DNA from: Arenicellales bacterium
GTDB lineage: Bacteria; Pseudomonadota; Gammaproteobacteria; BMS3Bbin11
DNA length: 64,000 nt
Direction of reading: 5' to 3'
NCBI GenBank assembly: GCA_029287915.1
Contig: JARFQE010000065.1
Location: 25,877-89,876, forward strand
Shown here: positions 31,340 to 40,768 of the stretch, in pieces
How the letters are laid out: each line of letters opens with the position of its first letter
How positions within the stretch are numbered: position 1 is the stretch's first letter
Position numbers and translations under genes: made by a program
The notes under the pieces: generated by a model
The model's input: only the letters and a program-made list of their open reading frames with translations
Told to the model about the DNA's origin: nothing
Databases searched by the model: none

Positions 31340-31776
31340 ACAGTGCAATGGCCACGCTTGAGGAAAAGATTCACCAGACCATTCCACTTAGCCTTGCGAT
31401 GGGCTACAAGATTGTAGAACTCGATGGCCTGCATATTATCGTCGAGGCACCACTGCAGCCGAATATAAATATCCACGGCACCGGATTCGCCGGCAGCATC
31501 TATTCTGTTGGTGTATTAACTGCATGGGCACTCGTCTATCATGTCATTATCGGGGCGGGTCTTGTTGCTGATCTTGTCATTTCTCGGGCAGCTATTGAGT
31601 ACAGTGCATCTGTCCATGGCACTATTCGCTGTGACTGCCGCCTGGATATGGATCAGGTACAGAGATTTGTCGATGAGCTCGCTGTCAGGCACCATGCACG
31701 TATTGAAGCTGCAGTTAACATCGGTGACAGGCCTGACGCGGAGTTGTTGCTCAGCCTGCATGCGAGTCTACGATGA
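31336..31776 (+). CDS. Hotdog-fold thioesterase (YiiD C-terminal-like)
   Basis: IPLSLAMGYKIVELDGLHIIVEAPLQPNINIHGTGFAGSIYSVGVLTAWAL; overlaps matB stop. Confidence 0.75.
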   Translation: MNSAMATLEEKIHQTIPLSLAMGYKIVELDGLHIIVEAPLQPNINIHGTGFAGSIYSVGVLTAWALVYHVIIGAGLVADLVISRAAIEYSASVHGTIRCDCRLDMDQVQRFVDELAVRHHARIEAAVNIGDRPDAELLLSLHASLR

Positions 31777-31797
31777 TAGCAGCCCGGTGTTCTGTAA

Positions 31798-32655
31798 ATG
31801 TTAAAAGCTGAACAGACGATGACCCTGGTGAATGGCGAGGTCTCGTCGTCAATCGACGTGACTGATCGCGGACTACAGTTCGGCGATGGGGTATTTGAAA
31901 CAATAAGAATAAACAGAGGAAGGCTGGTATGGTGGCAGCAACATATGAATCGACTGCTGGAGGGATGCCGTTGCCTGCATTTTACCAATCTCCCTAATGT
32001 TGATGTGCTGCTGAAAGAAGCTGTTCAATTATCGGAAAACTGCATGGAAGGAGCGCTTAAGATAATTATTACCCGTGGATTTTCAAACTGTGGTTATACG
32101 ATTCCACGTGAAATATCGCCGAACAGAGTTCTATTGATAAGGCCCGGAGTGAGGAATTCAGCTCAGGCAAGACAGGGTATTAGCATTGGAGTCTGTCAGC
32201 AGAGAATTAACAGTGCTACAAATCTATCAGGCATCAAGCATCTAAATCGACTTGAACAGGTTCTTGCCCGTATGGAATGTGCAACTGAGGGCTGGGACGA
32301 AGGCCTGATGCTCAATCAGAGGGATAAAGTAATAGAAGGCAGCATGAGTAATCTTTTCGTGTGGCGGCATGATCATTTATTTACTCCAGCACTTGATAAT
32401 GCAGGTGTTGAGGGAATTACCCGTGGGATAATCATCAAGCTGGCAGAGAAGTGTGGAATAGCTGTGGAGCAGGGTGAACTTGATGTCCTGGATTTGCCAA
32501 ATGTCGATGAGCTTTTTGTCTGTAATAGCCTGATAGGTATATGGCCAGTATCACAGATTGAGACAGCGAAATCTGGGCAGCTGAACTTCGAAATAGGAGA
32601 CAAGACCCGCTTTTTGCAACAGCAACTGGAGGAGGCTATGTGCTGCGCAGATTGA
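31798..32655 (+). CDS. pabC: Aminodeoxychorismate lyase
   Basis: DRGLQFGDGVFETIRINRGRLVWWQQHMNRL; IKHLNRLEQVLA; EGSMSNLFVW (class IV PLP). Confidence 0.93.
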   Translation: MLKAEQTMTLVNGEVSSSIDVTDRGLQFGDGVFETIRINRGRLVWWQQHMNRLLEGCRCLHFTNLPNVDVLLKEAVQLSENCMEGALKIIITRGFSNCGYTIPREISPNRVLLIRPGVRNSAQARQGISIGVCQQRINSATNLSGIKHLNRLEQVLARMECATEGWDEGLMLNQRDKVIEGSMSNLFVWRHDHLFTPALDNAGVEGITRGIIIKLAEKCGIAVEQGELDVLDLPNVDELFVCNSLIGIWPVSQIETAKSGQLNFEIGDKTRFLQQQLEEAMCCAD

Positions 32656-33677
32656 TTCTTTTTTTAATAATCCTGTTGATTATCATTAGCATAATTGCAG
32701 GCAACTGGTTACATGATGCAGAAAACAGAGTGATTAATTATGAACCTCAAATTATCACTGTGGCGAATGGGACATCAATGCGTGGATTTGCAGATCAACT
32801 GGTGTCTGAAGGATTGCTTGATGAGCCCTGGTCATTCAGAATATGGGCTCGTTATCGTGGCTTAGCAGCTTCACTGAAGGCTGGTGAATACCGGCTCGAG
32901 GCCAACACTACATTGCAGGGTCTGCTGCAACTTGTCACCAGCGGCAAGGTCATTGACTACCCTGTAACATTTATTGAAGGATGGAATTTCAAGCAACTGA
33001 GAATGGCCCTGTCAACGCAGAAGAAGCTTAGACACGAAATCGACGAACTCGATGATCAGGCAATCATGCAAGCGATTGAAGCTGATGGTATACATCCGGA
33101 AGGGCGCTTCTACCCCGATACCTACCGCTATACATCAAGCATGAGTGATCTGGATATTCTTCGTCGTGCCTATAAAAAAATGGCCGATTTTCTTGTCCTT
33201 GAATGGGACCAACGTGAAGACGGTCTTCCTTTGCAGAACAAGGAACAGGCCCTGGTTCTTGCATCTATTATTGAGAAAGAAACCGGTGTAGCAGATGAAC
33301 GGCCGATGATAGCCGGCGTGTTTATCAATCGGCTACGTAAAGGAATGCGATTACAGACTGATCCGACAGTCATATATGGTATGGGGGAGAACTACAAGGG
33401 CAATATTCGAAAAAAAGATCTGTTGACTGATACCCCGTATAATACCTATACAAGGGCAGGACTGCCGCCTACCCCGATTGCCATGCCAGGGGGTGATTCA
33501 ATTCGAGCGGCACTACATCCGGCAGACACCAGGGCACTTTATTTTGTCGCGAAAGGTGATGGAACACATCATTTCTCGACGACGCTTACTGAACACAACG
33601 AAGCTGTGATTAAATACCAGTTAAAAGGACGACGTAAAAATTTTACATCATATGATACTTCTGCCACCAAAAAGTGA
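32640..33677 (+). CDS. mltG: Endolytic transglycosylase MltG
   Basis: N-terminal TM; LASIIEKETGVADERPMIAGVFINRLRKGMRLQTDPTVIYG; GTG start. Confidence 0.94.
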   Translation: MLRRLILFLIILLIIISIIAGNWLHDAENRVINYEPQIITVANGTSMRGFADQLVSEGLLDEPWSFRIWARYRGLAASLKAGEYRLEANTTLQGLLQLVTSGKVIDYPVTFIEGWNFKQLRMALSTQKKLRHEIDELDDQAIMQAIEADGIHPEGRFYPDTYRYTSSMSDLDILRRAYKKMADFLVLEWDQREDGLPLQNKEQALVLASIIEKETGVADERPMIAGVFINRLRKGMRLQTDPTVIYGMGENYKGNIRKKDLLTDTPYNTYTRAGLPPTPIAMPGGDSIRAALHPADTRALYFVAKGDGTHHFSTTLTEHNEAVIKYQLKGRRKNFTSYDTSATKK

Positions 33678-33840
33678 AAGCGGACATTACAAAAATGATG
33701 TCACAGGCAAAAATACGGGCACCCAGTGAAGTTCTAAACTGTATTTATGCAACAGCGTCAAAGGAATCCATCATGCGCAGGAATAGCGTGTTTGAAGTGT
33801 ATTAGTCATTCGTATACACCAGTTTTCAATCAACTAAGCT

Positions 33841-34476
33841 ATGTCAGGAAAATTCATCACTCTCGAAGGCGGCGAAGGGGCAGGTAAAACCACCTGTCTC
33901 AAGCATATCGAGAAACGTATAAAAGAAGCCGGCATCGACCTTTGTGTTACACGAGAACCCGGCGGCACCAGAACAGGCGAAAAGATTCGCGAGATACTTC
34001 TGGATCGGGGTAATTTCGATATTCTTGATGATACTGAGTTGATATTAATGTTTGCTGCTCGATCGCAACATTTGAATGAAGTAATTAGCCCCGCCCTGGT
34101 CGCCGGTACGTGGGTGCTATGTGATCGATTCACAGATGCCACCTATGCCTACCAGGGAGGAGGCAGAGGCATAAGCCAGCAACGCATAGCTGATCTGGAG
34201 CATTGGGTGCAAAAGGGCCTGAAGCCGGATCTCACTCTATTACTGGATCTTCCTGTTGACGTGGGACTTGAACGGGCAGGCAAACGTAGTACCCCTGACC
34301 GTTTTGAATCGGAAGATATTTCTTTCATGCAAAGAATGCGCTTAACTTACCTGGACATCGCCAGTCGAGAACCGGAAAGAGTCAAAGTAATCGATTCTTC
34401 ACAAGCACTGGGGAATGTACTGTCGCAGATAGACAGTATATTGGATGATTTGCTTGCCGGAGCAACCAGTGAATAA
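33841..34476 (+). CDS. tmk: Thymidylate kinase
   Basis: FITLEGGEGAGKTTCLKHI; REPGGTRTGEKIREILL; DRFTDATYAYQGGGRGI. Confidence 0.96.
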   Translation: MSGKFITLEGGEGAGKTTCLKHIEKRIKEAGIDLCVTREPGGTRTGEKIREILLDRGNFDILDDTELILMFAARSQHLNEVISPALVAGTWVLCDRFTDATYAYQGGGRGISQQRIADLEHWVQKGLKPDLTLLLDLPVDVGLERAGKRSTPDRFESEDISFMQRMRLTYLDIASREPERVKVIDSSQALGNVLSQIDSILDDLLAGATSE

Positions 34477-35533
34477 GCAGGATTTATTGCCCTGGACACA
34501 ACAAGCCTTTGAAGCTTTTTTCAGCGCTCATGACAGACAGGCGCATGCCTATTTGCTCGCTGGTCATTCAGGCCTTGGTAAGACTGTCTTTGCAGAAGTG
34601 CTGGCAAAAACAATGCTATGCCAGGAACAGGGAAATGATGCCTGTGGCCGTTGCCACTCATGCCAGTTGTTTGAAAGTGGTACCCATCCCGATCTGCATG
34701 TACTGCAAAGTGAAAAACGCACACTGGAAATTGCAAACTTACTTGCGACTTATGCTCCTCGCTACCTTGAAGACGAGAGCAAACGAAAAAAACGTAAAAA
34801 TCCTTCTGCTGCCATTACTATAGATCAGGTCAGAGATGTCATTCCTGATATCAATACGCGACCTCATATTTCAGCCTGTCGCATTATTATTCTCAATACT
34901 GCAGAAGATTTGAACATCAATGCGGCAAACAGTTTGTTAAAGTCGCTGGAAGAACCGCCATCAGAATGTTTTTTTCTACTAATCAGTCATCAAGCGGGTC
35001 GACTATTGCCCACCTTGCGAAGTCGTTGTAACCGTATTGATTTCCGTACCCCTGATAAAGCACTGGCCCTGAAATGGCTGAATAGTCGCTTGCCAGGGAG
35101 ATCGGATACTGTTGATTTGCTTGACCGTGCTGCCGGCTTGCCCTTACGTGCAGTGGCACTTGCAGAAGGCAATCAAATACCTGATGAATCTAGAATTGTT
35201 CATACGATGCTGCAGCTGGCTAACCGAAAAATTGATCCGGTAACAGCAGCCGCTGAGATGATTAAGGATACTGAACTGGTAGATATACTTGCCCCAATTC
35301 AGGTATTTATCGGCAACATTATCAGGCTAAAATTTGTCACACACACCAATTCAGTAAGAAAAAATGATGATGACAGGGTATTGATTGATATCGGAAACAG
35401 GTTAAACTTTAAAGAATTGTTCACATATCTTGATAACGTCTCAGTAAGTAAACAACTGGCGGGTGGGCCACTTGATGATTTACTTGCACTGGAAAATGAT
35501 TTAATCAGCTGGCAAAAATTGTTTCACAAATAG
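34469..35533 (+). CDS. holB: DNA polymerase III delta' subunit
   Basis: AYLLAGHSGLGKTVFAEVLAKTMLC; CGRCHSC zinc motif; AANSLLKSLEEPPSECFFLLIS; GTG 34469 start overlaps tmk. Confidence 0.93.
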   Translation: MNKQDLLPWTQQAFEAFFSAHDRQAHAYLLAGHSGLGKTVFAEVLAKTMLCQEQGNDACGRCHSCQLFESGTHPDLHVLQSEKRTLEIANLLATYAPRYLEDESKRKKRKNPSAAITIDQVRDVIPDINTRPHISACRIIILNTAEDLNINAANSLLKSLEEPPSECFFLLISHQAGRLLPTLRSRCNRIDFRTPDKALALKWLNSRLPGRSDTVDLLDRAAGLPLRAVALAEGNQIPDESRIVHTMLQLANRKIDPVTAAAEMIKDTELVDILAPIQVFIGNIIRLKFVTHTNSVRKNDDDRVLIDIGNRLNFKELFTYLDNVSVSKQLAGGPLDDLLALENDLISWQKLFHK

Positions 35534-35562
35534 TAATCAGGTCTGCATAAGAGGTGGAGTGA

Positions 35563-35922
35563 ATGTCTAATGATGACAATATTGTAAAGCGTCCAGGGGT
35601 ATTATCCCTGGCTATAAAAGATAAAAATGCCCTGTATGCTGCCTATATGCCTTTTATTAAAAACGGTGGCTTGTTTATCCCAACTACTCGGAAATATAAA
35701 CTGGGTGAGGAAGTTTTTATGCTGCTAAAACTGCTAAATGGAAATGAAAAGATACCAGTCGCTGGCCGCGTTGTCTGGATTACTCCGCAGGGCGCCCAGG
35801 GCCAGAAACATGCAGGTGTCGGTATTCAGTTCAACCAGAAGGATTCTGGTCCAGCCAGAGATAAAATCGAAACATTGCTAGGCGGCGCATTAAAATCAAC
35901 TCGACCGACCCATACGCTATAA
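35563..35922 (+). CDS. PilZ domain protein
   Basis: 119 aa; YMPFIKNGGLFIPTTRKYKLGEEVFMLLKLL...GRVVWITPQGAQGQKHAGVGIQF; holB-pilZ-tatD order. Confidence 0.92.
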   Translation: MSNDDNIVKRPGVLSLAIKDKNALYAAYMPFIKNGGLFIPTTRKYKLGEEVFMLLKLLNGNEKIPVAGRVVWITPQGAQGQKHAGVGIQFNQKDSGPARDKIETLLGGALKSTRPTHTL

Positions 35923-36031
35923 ATTTTCATCAAAGCGGGCGCAGCGAGTCAATATTATAAAAATTATCAAGCACGGAGATTGATCCCTCTCGTTGTCCCG
36001 GCTATAACCCGTCCGCAGAGAACACCAAACC

Positions 36032-36814
36032 ATGCTCGTCGATTCCCATTGCCATATAAATTTTGAACCCCTATCGGAAGATACCGAAGGTGTCATTCAG
36101 CGCGCCCATGACATGGGTGTTGAACACATGCTCTGCGTATCGGTAAATATGGAAGATTATCCCGAAGTGCTGGCGTTGGCCAGAAGCTATGATTTTATTT
36201 ATGCCTCTGTCGGTGTGCATCCTAATCATGATGAGGGAAGAGAACCGAGTACCGAAGAGCTGGTTGAACTTGCCCAGGATCCTGATGTAGTAGCAATTGG
36301 TGAAACCGGTCTCGACTACTTTCGCAGCAGCGGCGATATGAGCTGGCAGAAAGAACGCTTTGCGCGCCATATTCATGCCGGCATCGAGTCGAATAGACCA
36401 CTAATAATTCATACCCGAGAAGCGGCATTAGATACCATGGACATGCTGCAAGCAGAGCAGGCCAGTCAGTGTGGTGGAGTCATGCACTGTTTTGCTGAAG
36501 ACTGGAAAACCGCAAAGCGGGCACTGGATATCGGTTTCTATATCTCGTTTTCAGGGATTCTGACCTTTAAAAATGCACAGGACATGCGCGAGGTAGCGAA
36601 AAAAGTGCCATTAGATCTTTTACTTGTTGAAACGGACTCCCCCTACCTGGCACCGGTTCCGATGCGCGGAAAAACCAATGAGCCTGCCTTCACCACTTAT
36701 GTGGCCGACATGCTTGCAGAGGTGAAGGGCGTCAGCAAAGAAGAGATCGCCAGGGCAACAACGGATAATTTTTTCAATCTGTTCCAGGCAGCCAATAGAA
36801 AGCAGGCCGCCTGA
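36032..36814 (+). CDS. TatD family metal-dependent hydrolase
   Basis: LVDSHCHINFEPL; AIGETGLDYFRSSGD; VMHCFAEDWKTAKRALDIGFYISFSGILTFKNA; LLVETDSPYLAPVPMRGKTNEPA. Confidence 0.95.
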   Translation: MLVDSHCHINFEPLSEDTEGVIQRAHDMGVEHMLCVSVNMEDYPEVLALARSYDFIYASVGVHPNHDEGREPSTEELVELAQDPDVVAIGETGLDYFRSSGDMSWQKERFARHIHAGIESNRPLIIHTREAALDTMDMLQAEQASQCGGVMHCFAEDWKTAKRALDIGFYISFSGILTFKNAQDMREVAKKVPLDLLLVETDSPYLAPVPMRGKTNEPAFTTYVADMLAEVKGVSKEEIARATTDNFFNLFQAANRKQAA

Positions 36815-37043
36815 AGCAGAACACCCCCTCTATTGTAAATCTGTATAGCTGCTGTACCAACATCACCAAATTATTACTAACGCTGTTTAAATATAGTACA
36901 TAGGCCATAAAATAAATTAATAGGCTGTCTATATATATACTTACTTTCAGCTGATACTTAAACTTTATTCATAAAAATAATTGATTATTCACTTTTAAGA
37001 ATTAGAGTTATAAATCGCATATCCATACTAGTGAGGGTCTGAT

Positions 37044-37274
37044 ATGGCAGAAGACGATTTTGATGACGAGTTTGATGCCGGTGATGATAAGGATCTTGCC
37101 GATATTGAGGCATTATCGGTAATTACTGACAACCTGGAAGATGTCATTGAGCCGGGTAATAAAAAGCTAAAACTCCCTACTGCCCGCAATCGTATTGATG
37201 ACTATCTGGAACGTCGTCGCCTGCGTGATGAAATGGGCGACTTGGACTTCGACATCGATTTCGATATAGATTGA
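37044..37274 (+). CDS. Small acidic PA3496-like protein
   Basis: Acidic N-terminus then ARNRIDDYLERRRLRDEMGDLDFDID; resembles the PA3496 small-protein family. Confidence 0.65.
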   Translation: MAEDDFDDEFDAGDDKDLADIEALSVITDNLEDVIEPGNKKLKLPTARNRIDDYLERRRLRDEMGDLDFDIDFDID

Positions 37275-37325
37275 TAAACAGTAGCATGCTGCACAATGCT
37301 AACGATGAACGATCGATTTGGCTGA

Positions 37326-38441
37326 TCACAAGGTTTGCCTGAACTTCACAATGCTCACTGATACAAACAGCAATGCAAAGGCAGTGAGAGAGACAAACGA
37401 TGTGATTAAATCCTGAAAATGCGTCTGTTTGATCAATAAAGCCCGAATGATCTCGACGAAATAGGTAAACGGAATAACATAACTGATCGGCCTTACAATA
37501 TCCGGTATCGCCTCGAGAGGGAAAATAAAACCGGATAATAAAATGGATGGAACGATTATAAATATAGCGATAAACATGGCCTGCTGCTGAGTCCTGGCGA
37601 TCAGGGAAATAAGTAAACCCAGTGAAATCATTACCGCGACAAAAATCAATGCAAGGAAAAACAATAATAGATGGGACACTGGCTGGGGCAGGTCGAATAA
37701 CAGCCATCCTGCAGCAAGAATAAAATAAAAATCCGCCACTGCAATGATTATGTACGGTAGCAGCTTTCCAATGACAAACGTGGTTTTACTCATTGGTGTC
37801 ACCAGCAGCTGTTCCAGTGTTTTCTTCTCGCGTTCGCGGACAACGGATATTCCGGTAAGGATCAGGGCAATCTGCATGATCAGCACACCAATGACACCTG
37901 GCAGAAAAAACCAGGTCTCTTTTTCATCAGGATTGAACAATATCTCGGTATCCATGATAAATGGGTCCTGTGCAATGACCACATTCTCTGCTTCGGCATC
38001 GGTGAAATACATATCATTGGTCACACTTTCGTCTGTTGCACTGTTCGAGTTGTATTTCATCGCTGTAGTCAACGACGGCATGGTACCATCGACGAAGAAG
38101 GTGATATGCGGCTGCTGGTTATCTATCAACAGGGCTGAGAATTCATTGTTTATGTATAGACCGGCCTTTGCGTGGCCTGATCGTATTTCCTCGATGATCT
38201 CCTCTTTCGATGCCACTTCGTAGAGATCGAAATAGCCATCACTCCACAGGCCAGTCTTGATCAGGTTGGTGAAAAATGACCTGTCGCCATCGTAGTAGGC
38301 CATTTTGACATTCTGTGGTTCCAGCTTCAGTGCTATACCAAACAGGATAAGTAGTAACAGTGGCATTACAACAATCAGTCCGATCAGACGCGGATCACGC
38401 CGTAATTGCAATAACTCTTTTTTAATAATCGCCATCAACAT
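37326..38441 (-). CDS. ABC-2 type transporter permease
   Basis: IIKKELLQLRRDPRLIGLIVVMPLLLLILFG; REREKKTLEQLLVTPMSKTTFVIGKLLPY; FIFPLEAIPDIVRPISYVIPFTYFVEIIRALLIK. Confidence 0.93.
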   Translation of the reverse strand: MLMAIIKKELLQLRRDPRLIGLIVVMPLLLLILFGIALKLEPQNVKMAYYDGDRSFFTNLIKTGLWSDGYFDLYEVASKEEIIEEIRSGHAKAGLYINNEFSALLIDNQQPHITFFVDGTMPSLTTAMKYNSNSATDESVTNDMYFTDAEAENVVIAQDPFIMDTEILFNPDEKETWFFLPGVIGVLIMQIALILTGISVVREREKKTLEQLLVTPMSKTTFVIGKLLPYIIIAVADFYFILAAGWLLFDLPQPVSHLLLFFLALIFVAVMISLGLLISLIARTQQQAMFIAIFIIVPSILLSGFIFPLEAIPDIVRPISYVIPFTYFVEIIRALLIKQTHFQDLITSFVSLTAFALLFVSVSIVKFRQTL

Positions 38442-39346
38442 GGGCTGTCTATTTCCTTTTGTGTCAATGCGATAAATACATCTTCGAGATTCGGCTCACT
38501 GACCTGTAGTGGAACAGGCTTGCCAGTTACAGAGTGAATTATCGATTCCAGTTCAGTTTGTGTTATTTGAGATGTGACAACCAGTCGCAACTCATTGCCA
38601 AACTGATTAACCAGCATCATCCCTTTCATCTGTATCAGGGCATCGCGAAGCTTCGGAAGGTATGGGATGTTCGTTGAATAGACTATGGCGTTATTTAATG
38701 CATGTTTAATAGTTTCTGGAGTACCCTCTGCGACTTTCTCACCTGCCGACAAGAAAGCCAGTTGATGACAACGTTGGGCTTCTTCCATGTAGTGTGTCGT
38801 GACGAACAGAGTTTTACCTTCGGTACTCAAGCGGTAGAAATCATCCCACAGCAATTTACGTGTAAGCGGATCGATACCTGCCGTTGGTTCATCAAGGAAC
38901 AGAATCTCTGGTTCATGTGCCAGCGCACAGGCCAGCGCCAGGCGCCTCTTGTAGCCTCCCGAGAGCGTGCCAGCGAGGTTATCCCTGAATTTCGTCAGCT
39001 CGTAGCGATCTAGCAGGGATTGCAGTCTTTGTTCATCGGTTACATTATACATCTGCGCATAAAACTGTAGATTTTCCCGGACGCTAAGGTCTTCGTACTG
39101 GCCGAAATGCTGTGCGACATAGCCAAAATCGGTTTTAGCCTTTTTAATGTTTTTGTCATTTAGGCTGATTTCGCCTTCGTCACATTCAATAATTCCACAT
39201 AACATGCGTATGACTGTTGTTTTACCTGCTGCATTGGGGCCAAGTAGCCCAAATATCTGGCCCTTGTCTACTTGCAGAGAAACATTATTAACCGCGGTTA
39301 ACCTGTCAAAACGCTTTGTTATGTTGACAGCCTTGATCATTTTCAT
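38435..39346 (-). CDS. ABC transporter ATP-binding protein
   Basis: GLLGPNAAGKTTVIRML Walker A; LSGGYKRRLALACALAHEPEILFLDEPTAGIDP; overlaps permease. Confidence 0.93.
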   Translation of the reverse strand: MKMIKAVNITKRFDRLTAVNNVSLQVDKGQIFGLLGPNAAGKTTVIRMLCGIIECDEGEISLNDKNIKKAKTDFGYVAQHFGQYEDLSVRENLQFYAQMYNVTDEQRLQSLLDRYELTKFRDNLAGTLSGGYKRRLALACALAHEPEILFLDEPTAGIDPLTRKLLWDDFYRLSTEGKTLFVTTHYMEEAQRCHQLAFLSAGEKVAEGTPETIKHALNNAIVYSTNIPYLPKLRDALIQMKGMMLVNQFGNELRLVVTSQITQTELESIIHSVTGKPVPLQVSEPNLEDVFIALTQKEIDSPC

Positions 39347-39686
39347 TGTTATTTTTCGAGTTGTGACTGTTGTTATTGTGCAAAAGGATAACGATGACAA
39401 ATAACAACAGCAATAGTATGACGATAACAAATATCAAGATTCTGCAGCATGCTCGTCATATATTACAAGTGTAACTAGTTACTATAGAATCGACCTGAAA
39501 CCTATTAGGTTCTATTTTGATATTAACTGGGCTGTTCACCAATTCTTCACGTCAGCTATACAATTTATTCACCCACAGCTCTGGATAATTGAAACTGCAG
39601 CAATCTTCATTAGCATCTCTCGCCAGCGTCTTGCATAATGCTTGTTTGTCACAAAAAAGACCGGGATGCGGGCGGGATTGGTGGTC

Positions 39687-39710
39687 CTCGACACAGGACT
39701 CGACACAGGA
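39687..39710. repeat. 12-bp tandem duplication (CTCGACACAGGA x2)
   Basis: Read directly: ctcgacacagga ctcgacacagga. Confidence 0.9.
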
Positions 39711-39745
39711 TGAGGATCATCAACAATACCTATGCAGGGAACATT

Positions 39746-40003
39746 ATGACGGCAATTCGGCAACGGCTTTTACGACATAGCAGGAAGATGAAGCATACAC
39801 AATGCTGGCAATGGATGGGGCAGGTTTCAAATTCCGGATATGGCAGGGTAATGTTACCGGACAGTGAGAGCGGACTGCATATGGAAAGTGCCCACCGGGC
39901 GAGCTATAAAACGTTTATTGGACCGATACCCGACGATAAAAGGATTGTTCATATTTGCGGCAACCGTCTCTGTATCAATCCGCAACATCTCAAACTTGAG
40001 TAA
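39746..40003 (+). CDS. Phage-type HNH endonuclease-like protein
   Basis: CWQWMGQVSNSGYGRVMLPD...AHRASYKTFIGPIPDDKRIVHICGNRLCINPQHLKLE; ATG 39746 preceded by AGGGA. Confidence 0.75.
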   Translation: MTAIRQRLLRHSRKMKHTQCWQWMGQVSNSGYGRVMLPDSESGLHMESAHRASYKTFIGPIPDDKRIVHICGNRLCINPQHLKLE

Positions 40004-40267
40004 AACCTTTATCCTGAGAGGAGTCAGATAGGTGAATAACGATAACTGATCTGATGACAGGAAATGATATCAGAGACAGTGGAAATGCACCTTTCCTCAT
40101 CGATGGTGATGATAGTTATCCACTGAAGATTTATTCTGAGTCAGAAAGTGGCAGGCAGGATTCTCTGTAGTTCAAATCAGAGAATGATAATTCACAGATC
40201 ATTAACTCCTGTAATAAGATATGCAATAACGAAGTAATGGGGACAATAGATTAGTGAGGTATAAGAT

Positions 40268-40705
40268 ATGTACCGGTTAATTTATAAAAGTAGAAGTAAC
40301 AGTGTAATCACCTGGGAGCAGGTGAAGGAAATTATGCACTCCAGTGATACGCATAATCGCGAGTCAGGTATATCAGGTATTCTGCTGGCGACCAGTTCTC
40401 ATTTTCTGCAGGTACTGGAAGGTCCATACGAGATGGTTAACGAGACATTCATGCGTATCAGTAAAGACAATTGTCATTCAGATATAAAACTGATCAGTTT
40501 TAATGCTATCGATCATCGGTTATTTGAAAACTGGGGCATGCTTGGTATCGGGGTATTCAATCTAAATGCACAACTCGAATCCGAGTTAAAAGCAAAATAC
40601 GGGGAACAGGATAATGGACTAAAATTTCCTGTTGAAGAATGGAGAGCTCTGGCATTAATCAACGATATCAATGTTATCAGTGAACAAGCTGACACGTCAC
40701 TGTAA
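40268..40705 (+). CDS. BLUF-domain blue-light photoreceptor protein
   Basis: MYRLIYKSRSN (Tyr), HNRESGISGILL (Asn), FLQVLEGPYEMV (Gln), FENWGM (Trp/Met) all match BLUF positions; GAGGT RBS. Confidence 0.92.
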   Translation: MYRLIYKSRSNSVITWEQVKEIMHSSDTHNRESGISGILLATSSHFLQVLEGPYEMVNETFMRISKDNCHSDIKLISFNAIDHRLFENWGMLGIGVFNLNAQLESELKAKYGEQDNGLKFPVEEWRALALINDINVISEQADTSL

Positions 40706-40768
40706 GAAAAATTAATTTTGTCATTTTTCTTTCCGTATCGCCTTGCTTACTTTATTGCGAGATCTTTT

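Noticed and set aside
39347-39430. 28-aa N-terminal extension of the ABC ATPase in the ORF track
   Set aside because: Cys/Thr/Ser-rich leader upstream of a normal ABC start (MKMIKAVNITKRF); the internal ATG 39346 is more plausible.
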